Shown piece after piece: positions 7,985-17,225 of a stretch of 64,000 nt of DNA (its first letter is position 1; each line of letters starts with the position of its first letter). The stretch is from Acidobacteriota bacterium (GTDB taxonomy: Bacteria; Acidobacteriota; Terriglobia; Terriglobales; Acidobacteriaceae): positions 1 to 64,000 of the forward strand of contig JABCZH010000009.1 of assembly GCA_013289795.1 (NCBI GenBank). The letters run 5' to 3'. Position numbers and translations under genes: made by a program. The notes under the pieces were generated by a model that ran no database searches, had not been told where the DNA came from, and worked only from the letters and a program-made list of their open reading frames with translations.

Positions 7985-10270
7985 TTATTGAATCGTTACT
8001 GCCGCCGTAGCTCCCGCGCCTAGCGTAGGTTGCATGTTGGGATCGCGTGTGCCTCCCTTCGAAATGGCAAGGGTGGATTGTCCCGAAGCTTTTGCCATGA
8101 AGGTCAGAGTCACGACTGTTCCCTGCCCGGAAATGCCACTGGCGCCGGGTGGCCGGGTGGCTGTGATCTGGAGAGTGCCAGTGGAGTCGTCGTCGCGATG
8201 GACCAATGCCACAGCCTGACCGTCCTGGGAGAGAAAGGTGCCGTTGGAAACGTTGACCACCTGAAGCATCTTGGGATCGTAGGTGACTTGCAAAGGCACG
8301 GAGTAAGCATTCTGCGCACCCGAAACTTGAACGTTGACGGTAAACGTAGAGCCGTGCGGTTGTGAGATGGCCGGCGGATCAAAGCTGAAGCTGGCCGAAC
8401 CCGGAGCAGGCGAACCAGGTTGCGCCGGACGCGCAGGGGCGGACGGTTGCTGCGGCCCCGGCGCGGGAGTTGCGTTATCACCGGTCGATGGGGTCTGGGG
8501 ACGGCTCACACGGTGCAATTCGATAGCGCTGGCAGTGCCCACATCCAGGGCTTCCTGATTGATATCGGTGATGTCTTGTCTGCGGACGATGTGGGGAATC
8601 AGCACAAAGACGGTTTCGGTTTCACTGTGATCCTGGGTGGTCTGGCCAAACAGATACTTCAGGATCGGAATCTGCGAAAGCAGCGGAAACCCGGTAAGAG
8701 CGCGGGTTTGCTGATCTTCCATCATGCCGCCCAGCAGGTTGACTTCGCCTTCCTTCAGGCGAACCTCGTGTTCGATCTTGCGCTGGCCGATGATGGGCTG
8801 GCTGATTCCTCCAAGGTTGGAGGTGCCGTCAACTTCGGAAACTTCCATAGTGATCTTCAGCGTGACGTCGCCGTTGGCATGGATCCGGGGCGTGATGTCG
8901 ATGTTTACACCCACATCGAGGTATTGGAACTGGGTGTTGACCAGAGGGTTGATGCCGACGCCGCCGATGCCGGGCTGAAATGATCCGGTGGCCACGGGAA
9001 CGCGCTGGCCGATCTTGAGCGAGGCCTTTTGTCCTTCGATGGCGCGAATCTGCGGTTTCTGGAGGAGCTTGCTGCTGCTGTCACTGAACAGTGCGGTGGC
9101 GGTGGCCTGCGAGATCGTCACGGTGAAGTCGGTGGCGTTCAGGTTGCCGATGGAGTTCAAGCTGATGGTGTTGGGCGTACTGCCAGAGGTTGTGGTGACT
9201 GGGCTGCCAACGGTGGATCCTGGAGTGGTGGTCGTTGTGGAATTGAGGTTGTTCTGCAAAGTCACCGAGCCGCTGGTGGGCGGGTTGATGCCCAGGGTGC
9301 GTGACTTGTCACGATTCACCTGCATGATGGCGACATCCACGATGACCTCGGCCTTGGGCTTATCGAGGTCGCTCACCAGTTTCTGGGCGAGCGCAATCTG
9401 ATCGGGAGTGCCGCGGACCACAATTGCCGCCTGGGTGGGCAAAGGCTGGAGGCGGTTGATTTCCAGAATCTGGCGCAGGGTGTTGACCACATCCTGCAAC
9501 TCGGTGGGCTGCGAAAGGTTGGTCAGATAAAAGGTCTTGATGACGCTTTGTTCGAGGTCCTTGCGCTTGGCCGGATTGTCGGCGGCAACAAAGACGGTGT
9601 TGGGAGTCACCGGCCGCCAGAATGTTTTGGACTCGATCGCAATAATACGCAACGCCTCCTCCAAGGAGACGTTGTTGAGTTCGATCTTGATGCGGCGCGA
9701 AGTGTAGTCGGGATCAAATAGAACGTTGATTCCGGCCAGCTTGCCGACGGTCTCGTAAATGACCTTGGAGTCCTCGGTGATTTTCAGGTTGATGGGAACG
9801 TTGGAGATGGCGGCCAGTTCGACCGGACCTCCGGCCTGCTCGATGCGCTTCTGGAGGAACCCGGACGGCGGTACCGCGGCAGAGGGCGCGGCTTTCGCGG
9901 CATCAATCATCTGCTTGGTACGCTGCAACTCCTGTTTGGCAATGGCGCTGGAGGGATCGATTTCGGCAGCCTTCTGGAATTCGGCCAAGGCGACATCCAG
10001 TTGGCCGGCCTCGCGTAACAATTGTCCCCTGTGCACATGCGAAGCTCCGGCCAGGAACCGCAGGCGCTCGTAGGAAGCGCGGTATCCTAGGTTGGTCGGC
10101 TTGAGGTCGTAGGCGTGCTTGTAGAAGTCGTAGGCTTGCTCGTAATTCTGACGAGCTTCCGCGTCCCGGCCCTTGTTGTAGAAGGCTTTAGCATTGTCAG
10201 CCGCGACAGCGCCCAGAATTACCGCTCCCACCAGAAAGGAGATAGCCGCTGCGCGGCTCAAACATTTCAT
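7985..10270 (-). CDS. Secretin (GspD/PilQ-like) with N-terminal TPRs and C-terminal cohesin domain
   Basis: This 761-residue protein should form an outer-membrane secretin ring. In order: signal peptide (residues 1 to about 28), TPR repeats (about 28-125, with FYNKGRDAEARQNYEQAYDF), STN/secretin N domains with VSLEEALRIIA and VVRGTPDQIALAQKLV, the secretin beta-barrel domain (KLLQKPQIRAIEGQKASLKIG to LIPHIVRRQ), a Pro/Ala linker, and a cohesin-type domain over about the last 135 residues (FSFDPPAISQPHGSTFTVNV onward). The start at 10270 was preferred over 10312 because GAGGAA lies just upstream and the signal peptide begins there. The domain combination is recurrent in Acidobacteria. No ATPase or platform protein gene is nearby, so the motor components must be elsewhere. 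Confidence 0.92.
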   Translation of the reverse strand: MKCLSRAAAISFLVGAVILGAVAADNAKAFYNKGRDAEARQNYEQAYDFYKHAYDLKPTNLGYRASYERLRFLAGASHVHRGQLLREAGQLDVALAEFQKAAEIDPSSAIAKQELQRTKQMIDAAKAAPSAAVPPSGFLQKRIEQAGGPVELAAISNVPINLKITEDSKVIYETVGKLAGINVLFDPDYTSRRIKIELNNVSLEEALRIIAIESKTFWRPVTPNTVFVAADNPAKRKDLEQSVIKTFYLTNLSQPTELQDVVNTLRQILEINRLQPLPTQAAIVVRGTPDQIALAQKLVSDLDKPKAEVIVDVAIMQVNRDKSRTLGINPPTSGSVTLQNNLNSTTTTTPGSTVGSPVTTTSGSTPNTISLNSIGNLNATDFTVTISQATATALFSDSSSKLLQKPQIRAIEGQKASLKIGQRVPVATGSFQPGIGGVGINPLVNTQFQYLDVGVNIDITPRIHANGDVTLKITMEVSEVDGTSNLGGISQPIIGQRKIEHEVRLKEGEVNLLGGMMEDQQTRALTGFPLLSQIPILKYLFGQTTQDHSETETVFVLIPHIVRRQDITDINQEALDVGTASAIELHRVSRPQTPSTGDNATPAPGPQQPSAPARPAQPGSPAPGSASFSFDPPAISQPHGSTFTVNVQVSGAQNAYSVPLQVTYDPKMLQVVNVSNGTFLSQDGQAVALVHRDDDSTGTLQITATRPPGASGISGQGTVVTLTFMAKASGQSTLAISKGGTRDPNMQPTLGAGATAAVTIQ

Positions 10271-10359
10271 CGTACGTTCCTCACAGACAGTCTTCCCCTC
10301 CCGGTCGGCCATGACCGCAGGTCAAAGCTCAATTGCACCCGCTGAACCTATTTTCGGCG

Positions 10360-10365
10360 ATTATA
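10360..10365 (-). promoter_or_regulatory. Candidate -10 box for the secretin operon
   Basis: The minus strand carries a perfect TATAAT here, 90 bp upstream of the secretin start. The -35 region about 17 bp further upstream (TTCGGT) is a poor match, so this is a weak call. The rest of the 10271-10543 gap contains no gene I can support. Confidence 0.35.
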
Positions 10366-10543
10366 GCATCGCCTCACAACGCACCGAAGTCACTGTGTTG
10401 GTAGCAGTTAAGTCTTAGGTACTAAATCCCTGCAGAATCTGGGACAATCGCGGTTCAAAACTCAGTTCGCGCCCAGGCTGCAGATTGCTTAATGCTGACA
10501 TCGGCTGCCATGGACGGACTCATGAGATAAGCTAATCAGTAAG

Positions 10544-11071
10544 ATGCCACGCCAGCACGTACAGCCTACCCGGGCCAATCCGGAAAAGAATCCACGCCGT
10601 GATCCCACGGCCGCAGGGCAGCGGGATGCCTCCGTCAATAGGATCGCTTCCCATAACTACTTCTTGCTGGAAAAATTTGAGGCGGGCGTGGCCCTGACCG
10701 GGACGGAGGTCAAATCGGTCAGAGCAGGCCGGGCTAACCTGAAGGACGCGTACGGGCTTATCAAGGATGATGAACTCTGGTTGCTGAATGCCCATATCGG
10801 ACCGTACGACCACGGGAATATCTTCAACCATGCTCCACTGCGGACACGGAAGCTGCTGATGCATGCGGAAGAGATCCGCAAGCTGATTGGGAAAACCCAG
10901 CAAAAAGGACTGACCCTGATTCCCACCCGTATGTATTTCAAGAACGGCCGGGTAAAGGTGGAGTTGGCGCTGGCCAAAGGCAAGCAACTGTGGGACAAGC
11001 GAGAAACCGAGCGGCGCCGAACCGCTGACAAAGAAGCCCGAGAAGCGATCAAGAGCCGCAAGACGAGATAG
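10544..11071 (+). CDS. smpB: SsrA-binding protein
   Basis: SmpB binds tmRNA and delivers it to stalled ribosomes for trans-translation. The core is clearly conserved: NRIASHNYFLLEKFEAGVALTG, then EVKSVRAGRANLKDAY, LLNAHIGPY, RKLLMHAEEI and the basic C-terminal tail that follows GKQLWDKRE. The 175 residues include a roughly 25-residue Pro/Arg-rich N-terminal extension compared with typical SmpB of about 150-160. The gene is followed after 7 bp by a small Smr-like gene. The tmRNA gene itself was not seen in the window. Confidence 0.97.
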   Translation: MPRQHVQPTRANPEKNPRRDPTAAGQRDASVNRIASHNYFLLEKFEAGVALTGTEVKSVRAGRANLKDAYGLIKDDELWLLNAHIGPYDHGNIFNHAPLRTRKLLMHAEEIRKLIGKTQQKGLTLIPTRMYFKNGRVKVELALAKGKQLWDKRETERRRTADKEAREAIKSRKTR

Positions 11072-11078
11072 GCTTCCG

Positions 11079-11387
11079 ATGAAAACGGTGAATCTCAAGG
11101 AGGGTATGCCGCTGGTGCGTCAGGCGCTCATGCAGATGGACCGCGAACTGGCAGTGGCCCGGGCCGAGGGCTGTGGTCTGGTCAAGCTGATTCATGGCTA
11201 CGGTTCGACGGGCGCAGGCGGCGAGATTCGAATTGCGGTGCAGAACCGGTTGCGGGAGATGAGTGAGCGAGGAGAGATTCGCGGCTTCATCTTTGGAGAG
11301 AACTGGACGAAAATCGGACGAGCGGGCGTGGAAGATTGTGAGCGTCCGGCAGGAACTGAAACAGGACAGGGATTTGGGGAAAGGTAA
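11079..11387 (+). CDS. Small Smr/MutS2-like domain protein
   Basis: This 102-residue protein begins MKTVNLKEGMPLVRQAL and contains VKLIHGYGSTGAGGEIR followed by IRGFIFGENW. That resembles the LxxIHGxGxG core of Smr domains, which act as nicking endonucleases or nucleic-acid binders in MutS2 and related proteins. The last 25 residues are polar and poorly conserved. The start lies 7 bp after smpB, suggesting cotranscription. Enzymatic activity is not demonstrable from sequence; the usual N-terminal LDLHG motif is replaced by a VNLKEG segment. Confidence 0.75.
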   Translation: MKTVNLKEGMPLVRQALMQMDRELAVARAEGCGLVKLIHGYGSTGAGGEIRIAVQNRLREMSERGEIRGFIFGENWTKIGRAGVEDCERPAGTETGQGFGER

Positions 11388-11432
11388 TCGCGGGATCACG
11401 ATTGTGGAGCTGTGAGTGGGCGGGAAAGGCTT

Positions 11433-11459
11433 TACCACAGAGGGCACAGGGGATCACAG
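11433..11459. repeat. Dispersed CCACAGAGGGCACAG intergenic repeat, copy 1
   Basis: The stretch TACCACAGAGGGCACAGGGG followed by ATCACAG belongs to a family found five times between genes in this window (also near 15.7, 17.2, 19.2 and 38.9 kb). It lies between the Smr-like gene and pepA. It does not code and looks like a REP-type element. Confidence 0.65.
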
Positions 11460-11550
11460 CGGGACCTGGATCCCAATAATTTGCAATTGATTTCGAGCAT
11501 CTGGCCTTGCACTTTTTCCTTCGCACGAGGAATACTGGAATCACAACATT

Positions 11551-13053
11551 ATGAAGACAATTCTTTCTCTAGCTATTCCTGCCGAGGTTGACACCGAATG
11601 CTTAGCGGTCGTGGTCTTGGATCGAAGCGAGAAAGACCGCGGTGCGAAAGATAAACCCGAGGTGACGGCCGCCACGAACGATGGCGCAGTAAGCGCTGCG
11701 GCCGCGGAGGTGATTGCCAGCGGTGAAGTCTCCGGAAAACTGTTCGAAGCCACGCTGCTGCATCGTCCGTCGAAGCTCAAGGCAAAACGCCTGCTCTTAC
11801 TGGGCGGCGGAAAGACGAAAGACTTCACTTCTTCCGAACTGCGCAAGCTGGCGGGTGTGGCGGTGCGCTTCCTCAAGCCTAGGGGAATTCGGAGTCTCGC
11901 CTTTATAGCGCCGGAAGGAATTGCCGCCGAAGAGGCGGTCAAAGCAATTGTGGGCGGCGCGTTTGTGGGCGACTTCGACCCTGATACCTATCGCAGCGAC
12001 CGCAAGGACCAGGCGGTGGACGCGGTAACGGTTGTCGCTCGCGGGGATCAGGCGCGCTTGCAGAGGGCGCTGGACGAAGCCCGAGTGGTCGGTGAGTCGC
12101 AGAATCTCACGCGCGACCTGGCCAACGAACCGAGCAATCGCATGACTCCTACCATCCTGGCAGAGCGGGCCTGCAAGATGGCGCAGGAAGTCGGATTGAA
12201 ATGCGAAGTGTATGGGGCGGAGAAGATCAAAGAATTGAAAATGGGCGCATTCTGGGGCGTGGCGCAGGGTTCGGATGAGCCTCCGGCACTCATTGTGTTG
12301 CGTTATGAGCCGGCGGATGCTCCAGCCACCCCCGTGCTCGGGTTAGTCGGAAAAGGCATTACGTTTGACACCGGCGGGATTTCGATCAAGCCAGCCGATG
12401 GTATGGAGAAAATGAAATACGACATGGCGGGCGGGGCGGCCATGATCGGCGCCATGCGTGCGATTGCCCAGATCAAGCCGAAGGTGAAAGTAATCGCGGT
12501 GATTTGCGCGACCGAGAACATGCCGTCAGGCAAGGCACAGAAGCCGGGAGACGTTCAGATCGCAATGTCGGGCAAGTCGATTGAGATCATCAATACCGAC
12601 GCCGAAGGACGGCTAGTGCTGGCGGATGGACTCTGCTATGCGCGGCAACTGGGATGCACGCACCTGGTGGATGCAGCGACTCTGACGGGCGCAGTCGTAG
12701 TGGCGTTGGGTTATGTAAATGCCGGCGTCTTTGCCAATAACGACGAGATGTATGAGCGCTTTCGCCAGGCGCTGGAGAAGAGCGGAGAAAAATTCTGGCG
12801 GCTGCCTCTCGACGAAGAATACAAAGAGAGCATTCGCTCGTCGATCGCCGACATCATTAATTCCGGTGGGCGGTGGGGCGGGGCCGTCACTGCCGCCATG
12901 TTCCTGAAGGAATTTGCCGAAGACACACCGTGGATTCACCTCGATATTGCAGGCACCGCGTGGATGGAAGAGCAGAAGCCGTGGATCGCGAAAGGGCCCT
13001 CGGGGATCGCGGTGCGAAGTCTGGTGGAGTTCGCGAAGGGATTCGCGGGCTAG
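11551..13053 (+). CDS. pepA: Leucyl aminopeptidase (M17 family)
   Basis: PepA removes N-terminal residues from peptides with a two-metal active site in the cytoplasm; homologues can also bind DNA. The 500-residue length is typical. Metal and catalytic residues are visible in GLVGKGITFDTGGISIKP (K268, D273), KYDMAGGAAM (D291) and the family signature NTDAEGR at 348-354 (D350, E352, R354). The N-terminal regulatory domain occupies roughly 1-165. The ATG at 11551 follows a 163-bp gap containing the CCACAGAGG repeat. Confidence 0.97.
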   Translation: MKTILSLAIPAEVDTECLAVVVLDRSEKDRGAKDKPEVTAATNDGAVSAAAAEVIASGEVSGKLFEATLLHRPSKLKAKRLLLLGGGKTKDFTSSELRKLAGVAVRFLKPRGIRSLAFIAPEGIAAEEAVKAIVGGAFVGDFDPDTYRSDRKDQAVDAVTVVARGDQARLQRALDEARVVGESQNLTRDLANEPSNRMTPTILAERACKMAQEVGLKCEVYGAEKIKELKMGAFWGVAQGSDEPPALIVLRYEPADAPATPVLGLVGKGITFDTGGISIKPADGMEKMKYDMAGGAAMIGAMRAIAQIKPKVKVIAVICATENMPSGKAQKPGDVQIAMSGKSIEIINTDAEGRLVLADGLCYARQLGCTHLVDAATLTGAVVVALGYVNAGVFANNDEMYERFRQALEKSGEKFWRLPLDEEYKESIRSSIADIINSGGRWGGAVTAAMFLKEFAEDTPWIHLDIAGTAWMEEQKPWIAKGPSGIAVRSLVEFAKGFAG

Positions 13054-13085
13054 TTATTCGCGCGAATCCCTGACGCGGCACCAAT

Positions 13086-13517
13086 TTACTTACTGGCGGT
13101 TTCTACCGCTTGCTGCAATCGGCTGACCAGCGGAGTCTCGCCTTTTTGCAACCCCCCGCGACCCATGGCTCGCCAAAGGTAATCGGCCCCAGGAAGGTGT
13201 GCGTCGTACGCCTCTACCACGTCTTCGGTTGGGCGAGACTGCACTAGGAGAGTCATGTCAGCGTCCTGGGCGCGATACACGATGACAAAGCGTCCCCACT
13301 GACGCAGCGCATCCTGCGTATTGACGATTGCCGCACGATCCTCGGGCAACAGGTTGGGATCGAACTGATCTCCATCAAAGGCCGCCACGTACACATAGCG
13401 AGCATTGGCCAGTGTCTTGGGAAATAACAGCACTTTCGACTGGCCCACATTGGGCGCGGCCAGTGCACTCACCGCACCTAACAATAACAAACCCACTACC
13501 GCCGAAAACCTCTTCAC
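13086..13517 (-). CDS. Small secreted protein of unknown function
   Basis: The 143 residues start with a signal peptide (MKRFSAVVGLLLLGAVSALA). The mature part contains KVLLFPKTLANARYVYVAAFDG and later RFVIVYRAQDADMTLLVQ, an alternating alpha/beta pattern also seen in uncharacterised acidobacterial proteins. The start is GTG at 13517 with an AGGAGG ribosome site seven bases upstream, which supports it strongly. It converges with pepA, 32 bp away. No catalytic motif is recognisable. Confidence 0.8.
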   Translation of the reverse strand: MKRFSAVVGLLLLGAVSALAAPNVGQSKVLLFPKTLANARYVYVAAFDGDQFDPNLLPEDRAAIVNTQDALRQWGRFVIVYRAQDADMTLLVQSRPTEDVVEAYDAHLPGADYLWRAMGRGGLQKGETPLVSRLQQAVETASK

Positions 13518-13603
13518 AAATGACCTCCTATAGCACCTAACCGATTAGATGATGGAGCCGGCCTTTTTGGATGTAAGGTACCCGAACTGTGAATTCACAG
13601 GGT

Positions 13604-15613
13604 TTACATCACTGGCGGAGCCGTGATTCCCATCACCGCGAGTGAGCGGATCAACTCCCTGCGAACTATTGCGATGGTTGCCAGCAGAAACATTTTTCTC
13701 TTTTCGTCGATCTCAGTGAGGATCGGGTAGCGATGGTAAAAGGTGTTGAAGAGTTGCGCCAGTTGGAAAACGTGCTTGGCCAGATGAGCAGGCTCGGTGG
13801 TGGCGATGCACTGATCAATGATGTAGGAAGTCTTCGACGACGCCAGCCAGAGCTCCCAGAAGTCGTTGTTGGCTTCGCCGGTGAGAAAGTTCAAGAGATC
13901 GCCGGGGGAGACGTAGCCAGCCACGTCTCTACTGAAATTGTCGGGATCAAACCCACCCTTGCGGAAAATGTTAGTCGCGCGGACGACGGTGTACTGCGCG
14001 TACGGACCGGTCTCACCTTCGAAGCTCAGAGCTTCTCTTAAATCGAAGGCAATCACCGATGACTTGGTGAACTTAAGCATGAAGTAGCGCAGGGCTCCGA
14101 TGGCGATCTGGGTCGCGATGCCGGCACGTTCGCTGTCGCTGAGTTGGGGATGGCGAGCGTTGACTTCTTTCTTGGCAGAGGTGATGAGTGAGTCGATAAG
14201 ATCGTCGGCTTTCACTCCGAAGCCTTTCCGGCCAGAGACTTCAATGTAAGGTCGAGCTTTGTCTTCTTCAGAGAGTTGGTAGCCCAATTCGGCAGCGCAG
14301 CGCGGCGTGAGCGCAACCATTTCGTAAGAAAAATGAGTGTAGTGGTCGGCCTGTTCGTTGTGGCCGAGAGCACGCAGGGCCTCGATGACGATGTTCTGCG
14401 CCTCGGATTGGCGGGCATCAATGACGTTGTAGATTTCAGCCACATCGCCGAAGTGAGGATGGTCGAGCGCACCGACGGTAGTCGAGATCCAGCAGTCGTG
14501 TCCGTTAGGATACCGATAGAACTTTCGATAGCCGAAGTCGCGGCCGAGCAAGCCAAACTTCCACATGTGGTACGCAATGTCTTTGCCGACATAGCCGACC
14601 GTACCGTTGGAACGGACGATGACTTTCTGGTCGTCTTCGGAGATTCGGTCGAGGTCTTGCGTTCCGATTTTCGTTAGTATCTCGTCTGAGGTTTCTTCCC
14701 TCGAAGCTCCATCTCTCCGCATCACCCAGCAGCCTTTGTTCTTGCCCTCGCTCTCAAAGGTGAGCACGCCGGCTTCCTTCAGCTTGGCGAAAGCGGCGTC
14801 CCAAAAATGCAGGTGAAGGATTTCGCTCTCGCGAGGCAGGAAGTCGTATTCGATGTCGAGCCGATCCATGGTTTCGAGATGGCGGCGGAGGACCGCAATC
14901 GAGATCAGATCAGCGATCGCGGCCGTTTCGTTGCCGCCTTCTTCGATATCCTGCAGCACGTGGTGACGGACTTGCAGATTCTGCTTGTCCTCGGCGTACC
15001 ACTGCGAGGCGCGGGCGTAGAGATCCCAGCAGTAATAATCAAAACGCGGTTGGCTAGCGAGCACCTCGATCTCGGCGCGCGACTTCTTCTCCAGATTCAG
15101 AAATCCGACAATAACATCGGCGACTTGGACGCCAGTGTTGTCAATATAGTTCTGAACGTCCACTTCCCTGCCAGCAAGGCGCAGCAGGCGAACAAAAGTG
15201 TCGCCGAGGACGGCATTGCGTAGATGGCCGACGTGAGCGGCCTTGTTGGGATTGATGCTGGAGTGCTCGACTAGAATCTTGCCGGATGGAAGGGTGGCGT
15301 GTGGGGCTTCGCCAACAGCGAGAGCGGCGGCAAACTGGTCGCGTTGGACGCGGGCGTTGATGTAGCCGGCGCCGGCGAGCTCCAGTTTCTCGAAACCTTC
15401 GATCGGTCCGATTCCAGCGACGATTTCCTCGGCAATCTTGCGCGGAGGCTTGCGCAGCTTCTTGGCAAGATCGAATGCCAGAGGGAGTGCGTAGTCGCCC
15501 AGCTCGACGCGGGGCGGCTGTTCGATGACGATCCGAGGCAGGTCAAGCGCATAGGCACGACGGAGAAAGTCGCGTATGCGATCGACGAGCCGGTGTTCCA
15601 AGTGGCGGTACAA
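13604..15613 (-). CDS. argS: Arginyl-tRNA synthetase
   Basis: ArgS charges tRNA-Arg in the cytoplasm. The 669 residues contain an N-terminal Add1 domain, the class I HIGH motif as HVGH (127-130) within VEHSSINPNKAAHVGHLRN, FVQ-type motifs such as VDVQNYIDNTGVQV, a catalytic core with DCWISTTVGALDHPHF, and the DALR anticodon domain ending in ITAPPVM. It is longer than the usual roughly 560-600 residues because of insertions in the catalytic half. The start is TTG at 15613, preceded by GAGGAG. A tRNA-Arg(CCG) substrate gene lies at 60.1 kb. Confidence 0.95.
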   Translation of the reverse strand: MYRHLEHRLVDRIRDFLRRAYALDLPRIVIEQPPRVELGDYALPLAFDLAKKLRKPPRKIAEEIVAGIGPIEGFEKLELAGAGYINARVQRDQFAAALAVGEAPHATLPSGKILVEHSSINPNKAAHVGHLRNAVLGDTFVRLLRLAGREVDVQNYIDNTGVQVADVIVGFLNLEKKSRAEIEVLASQPRFDYYCWDLYARASQWYAEDKQNLQVRHHVLQDIEEGGNETAAIADLISIAVLRRHLETMDRLDIEYDFLPRESEILHLHFWDAAFAKLKEAGVLTFESEGKNKGCWVMRRDGASREETSDEILTKIGTQDLDRISEDDQKVIVRSNGTVGYVGKDIAYHMWKFGLLGRDFGYRKFYRYPNGHDCWISTTVGALDHPHFGDVAEIYNVIDARQSEAQNIVIEALRALGHNEQADHYTHFSYEMVALTPRCAAELGYQLSEEDKARPYIEVSGRKGFGVKADDLIDSLITSAKKEVNARHPQLSDSERAGIATQIAIGALRYFMLKFTKSSVIAFDLREALSFEGETGPYAQYTVVRATNIFRKGGFDPDNFSRDVAGYVSPGDLLNFLTGEANNDFWELWLASSKTSYIIDQCIATTEPAHLAKHVFQLAQLFNTFYHRYPILTEIDEKRKMFLLATIAIVRRELIRSLAVMGITAPPVM

Positions 15614-15736
15614 GAGTCTCCTCTAAATTGTTGAAGGAAATGGTGATTTTAGCAGAGTGGCGACGCGGCAGGCGGTTTGACGGAGGGTGAGGGGTTCCCT
15701 ATGATGAAGTTTCGGCGTTCGCCACGAAAAACCAAT

Positions 15737-15812
15737 AACCACGAAGGACACAAAGGCACACGAAGATAGTTCTGAGAGTTTTCCTTTGTGTACCTCCGCG
15801 CCCTTTGTGGTT
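15737..15812. repeat. Dispersed CCACAGAGG-type repeat as an imperfect inverted pair, copy 2
   Basis: The left arm (15737-15765, AACCACGAAGGACACAAAGG...) and the right arm (15783-15812, CCTTTGTGTACCTCCGCG...TTTGTGGTT) are diverged, partly complementary copies. The right arm runs up to the larC start region. It belongs to the same family as copies at 11.4, 17.2, 19.2 and 38.9 kb. Confidence 0.65.
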
Positions 15813-15821
15813 CAAGGTCCT

Positions 15822-17171
15822 ATGCGCATAGCCTATCTCGAGTGTTTTTCCGGCATTAGCGGCGACATGTTTCTGGGGGCGCTGGTGGACGCAGGTGTGC
15901 CTGCGGCGTTGCTGGAGGAAACCGTTGCGGCGTTGGACGTTGGGGCGCGCCTCGAGATTTCGCGGGTGGACCGGAGCGGAATCAGCGCGGTCAAGGTTGA
16001 TGTTTACGTCCACGGCGAGAAAGACGCGCCCCGAGAAGATCACGAACATGGGCATCACGACCATCGTCATAACCATGACCATCGGCACGAGCATGAGCCG
16101 GTGGAACTGCTCGAGCACAATTATGCCAAGGGCGAGGCTGCGCTGCGGGCGGGTACAGCGGTGCCACGCGAACCTGAACACCAGCACGGACGTGGGCTGA
16201 AAGACATTCGCCAGATCATTGGTAAGGCCAAGATCAGCGAGGCCGCCAAGGCCAGGGCAATTGCGATTTTCGAGGCGCTGGGTAAGGCTGAGGCCAAGAT
16301 TCATAACCGGGACATCGAGAGCATCCATTTTCATGAGGTCGGAGCGGCGGATGCGATGGTGGACATCGTGTGCGCGGCGGTGGGTGCGGAAGCGCTGGGG
16401 GTGGATGAGATTATTTGTTCGTCGCTGAACGTGGGTGGCGGCACGGTGAAGTGCGCGCACGGAACTTTCCCGGTGCCGGCGCCGGCGACTGTGGAGCTGT
16501 TGAAAGACGCTCCGGTGTATTCGTCGGGGATTCAGGCGGAGCTGGTGACACCTACTGGGGCGGCGATTATCAAGACACTGTGCACCCGCTTCGCGACCTT
16601 TCCGGCGATGAAGGTGGAGAAGAGCGGGTATGGCGCGGGCACGCGGGACTTCTCCGGGCACGCGAATGTGGTCCGGCTGACAGTGGGCGAGGCGGACATC
16701 GAGTTCTCGGCCAAGGTTTCGCAGGAGACTATTACGGCGCTGGAGGCGAACCTGGATGACCTGAATCCGCAGGTGTTCGGCTATGTGATGGACCGCCTGC
16801 TCGAAGAGGGTGCGCTGGACGCGTTCGGGGTGCCAGTGCAGATGAAGAAAAATCGCCCTGGAACTTTGTTAACGGTGTTGTGCCGGCCCGAAGATGCGTC
16901 GAAGCTGACACAGTTGCTATTTACCGAGACTACGACGCTGGGAGTTCGGCGGCGGGAAGAAATGCGCCAGGCGCTGGCGCGTAAGTGGGTAACTGTGGAC
17001 ACCCGCTGGGGCCAGGTGCGCATGAAGGTTGCGAGCATGAATGGAACGGTCACCAACTACGCTCCGGAGTATGAAGATTGCCGTCGCATTGCAGCAGACA
17101 ACCATGTGCCACTGAAGATGGTAATGCAGGAAGCGTTGCAGAAGTATTTCCCTGGGACGGAGAAGCATTAA
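15822..17171 (+). CDS. larC: Nickel pincer cofactor biosynthesis protein LarC
   Basis: LarC inserts nickel into pyridinium-3,5-bisthiocarboxylic acid mononucleotide to give the nickel-pincer nucleotide of lactate racemase and related enzymes. The 449 residues start MRIAYLECFSGISGDMFLGAL, the family hallmark. A His/Asp/Glu-rich nickel-binding segment lies at about 73-92. Later blocks include HFHEVGAADAMVDIV, GAGTRDF and EANLDDLNPQVFGYVMDRL. In some lineages larC needs a programmed frameshift; here it is a single uninterrupted frame. The ATG at 15822 was chosen over 15786 because homology starts there. larA, larB and larE are not in the window. Confidence 0.93.
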   Translation: MRIAYLECFSGISGDMFLGALVDAGVPAALLEETVAALDVGARLEISRVDRSGISAVKVDVYVHGEKDAPREDHEHGHHDHRHNHDHRHEHEPVELLEHNYAKGEAALRAGTAVPREPEHQHGRGLKDIRQIIGKAKISEAAKARAIAIFEALGKAEAKIHNRDIESIHFHEVGAADAMVDIVCAAVGAEALGVDEIICSSLNVGGGTVKCAHGTFPVPAPATVELLKDAPVYSSGIQAELVTPTGAAIIKTLCTRFATFPAMKVEKSGYGAGTRDFSGHANVVRLTVGEADIEFSAKVSQETITALEANLDDLNPQVFGYVMDRLLEEGALDAFGVPVQMKKNRPGTLLTVLCRPEDASKLTQLLFTETTTLGVRRREEMRQALARKWVTVDTRWGQVRMKVASMNGTVTNYAPEYEDCRRIAADNHVPLKMVMQEALQKYFPGTEKH

Positions 17172-17203
17172 CCACAGAGGGCACAGAGCTCCACAGAGGA
17201 AAC
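17170..17203. repeat. Dispersed CCACAGAGGGCACAGAG repeat, copy 3
   Basis: ACCACAGAGGGCACAGAG and a second half-unit (CCACAGAGGAAACC) fill the gap between the larC stop and the metG start. The repeat begins on the last base of the larC stop codon. It could be transcribed in a larC-metG message. Confidence 0.65.
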
Positions 17204-17225
17204 CCGCAAGGGTCCCGCAATCCAA

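Noticed and set aside
15699-16661. 320-codon open frame on the minus strand, His/Arg-rich, antisense to larC
   Set aside because: It is antisense to a clearly homologous larC; its composition reflects the His-rich larC segment and high GC. No ribosome site or family match supports it.
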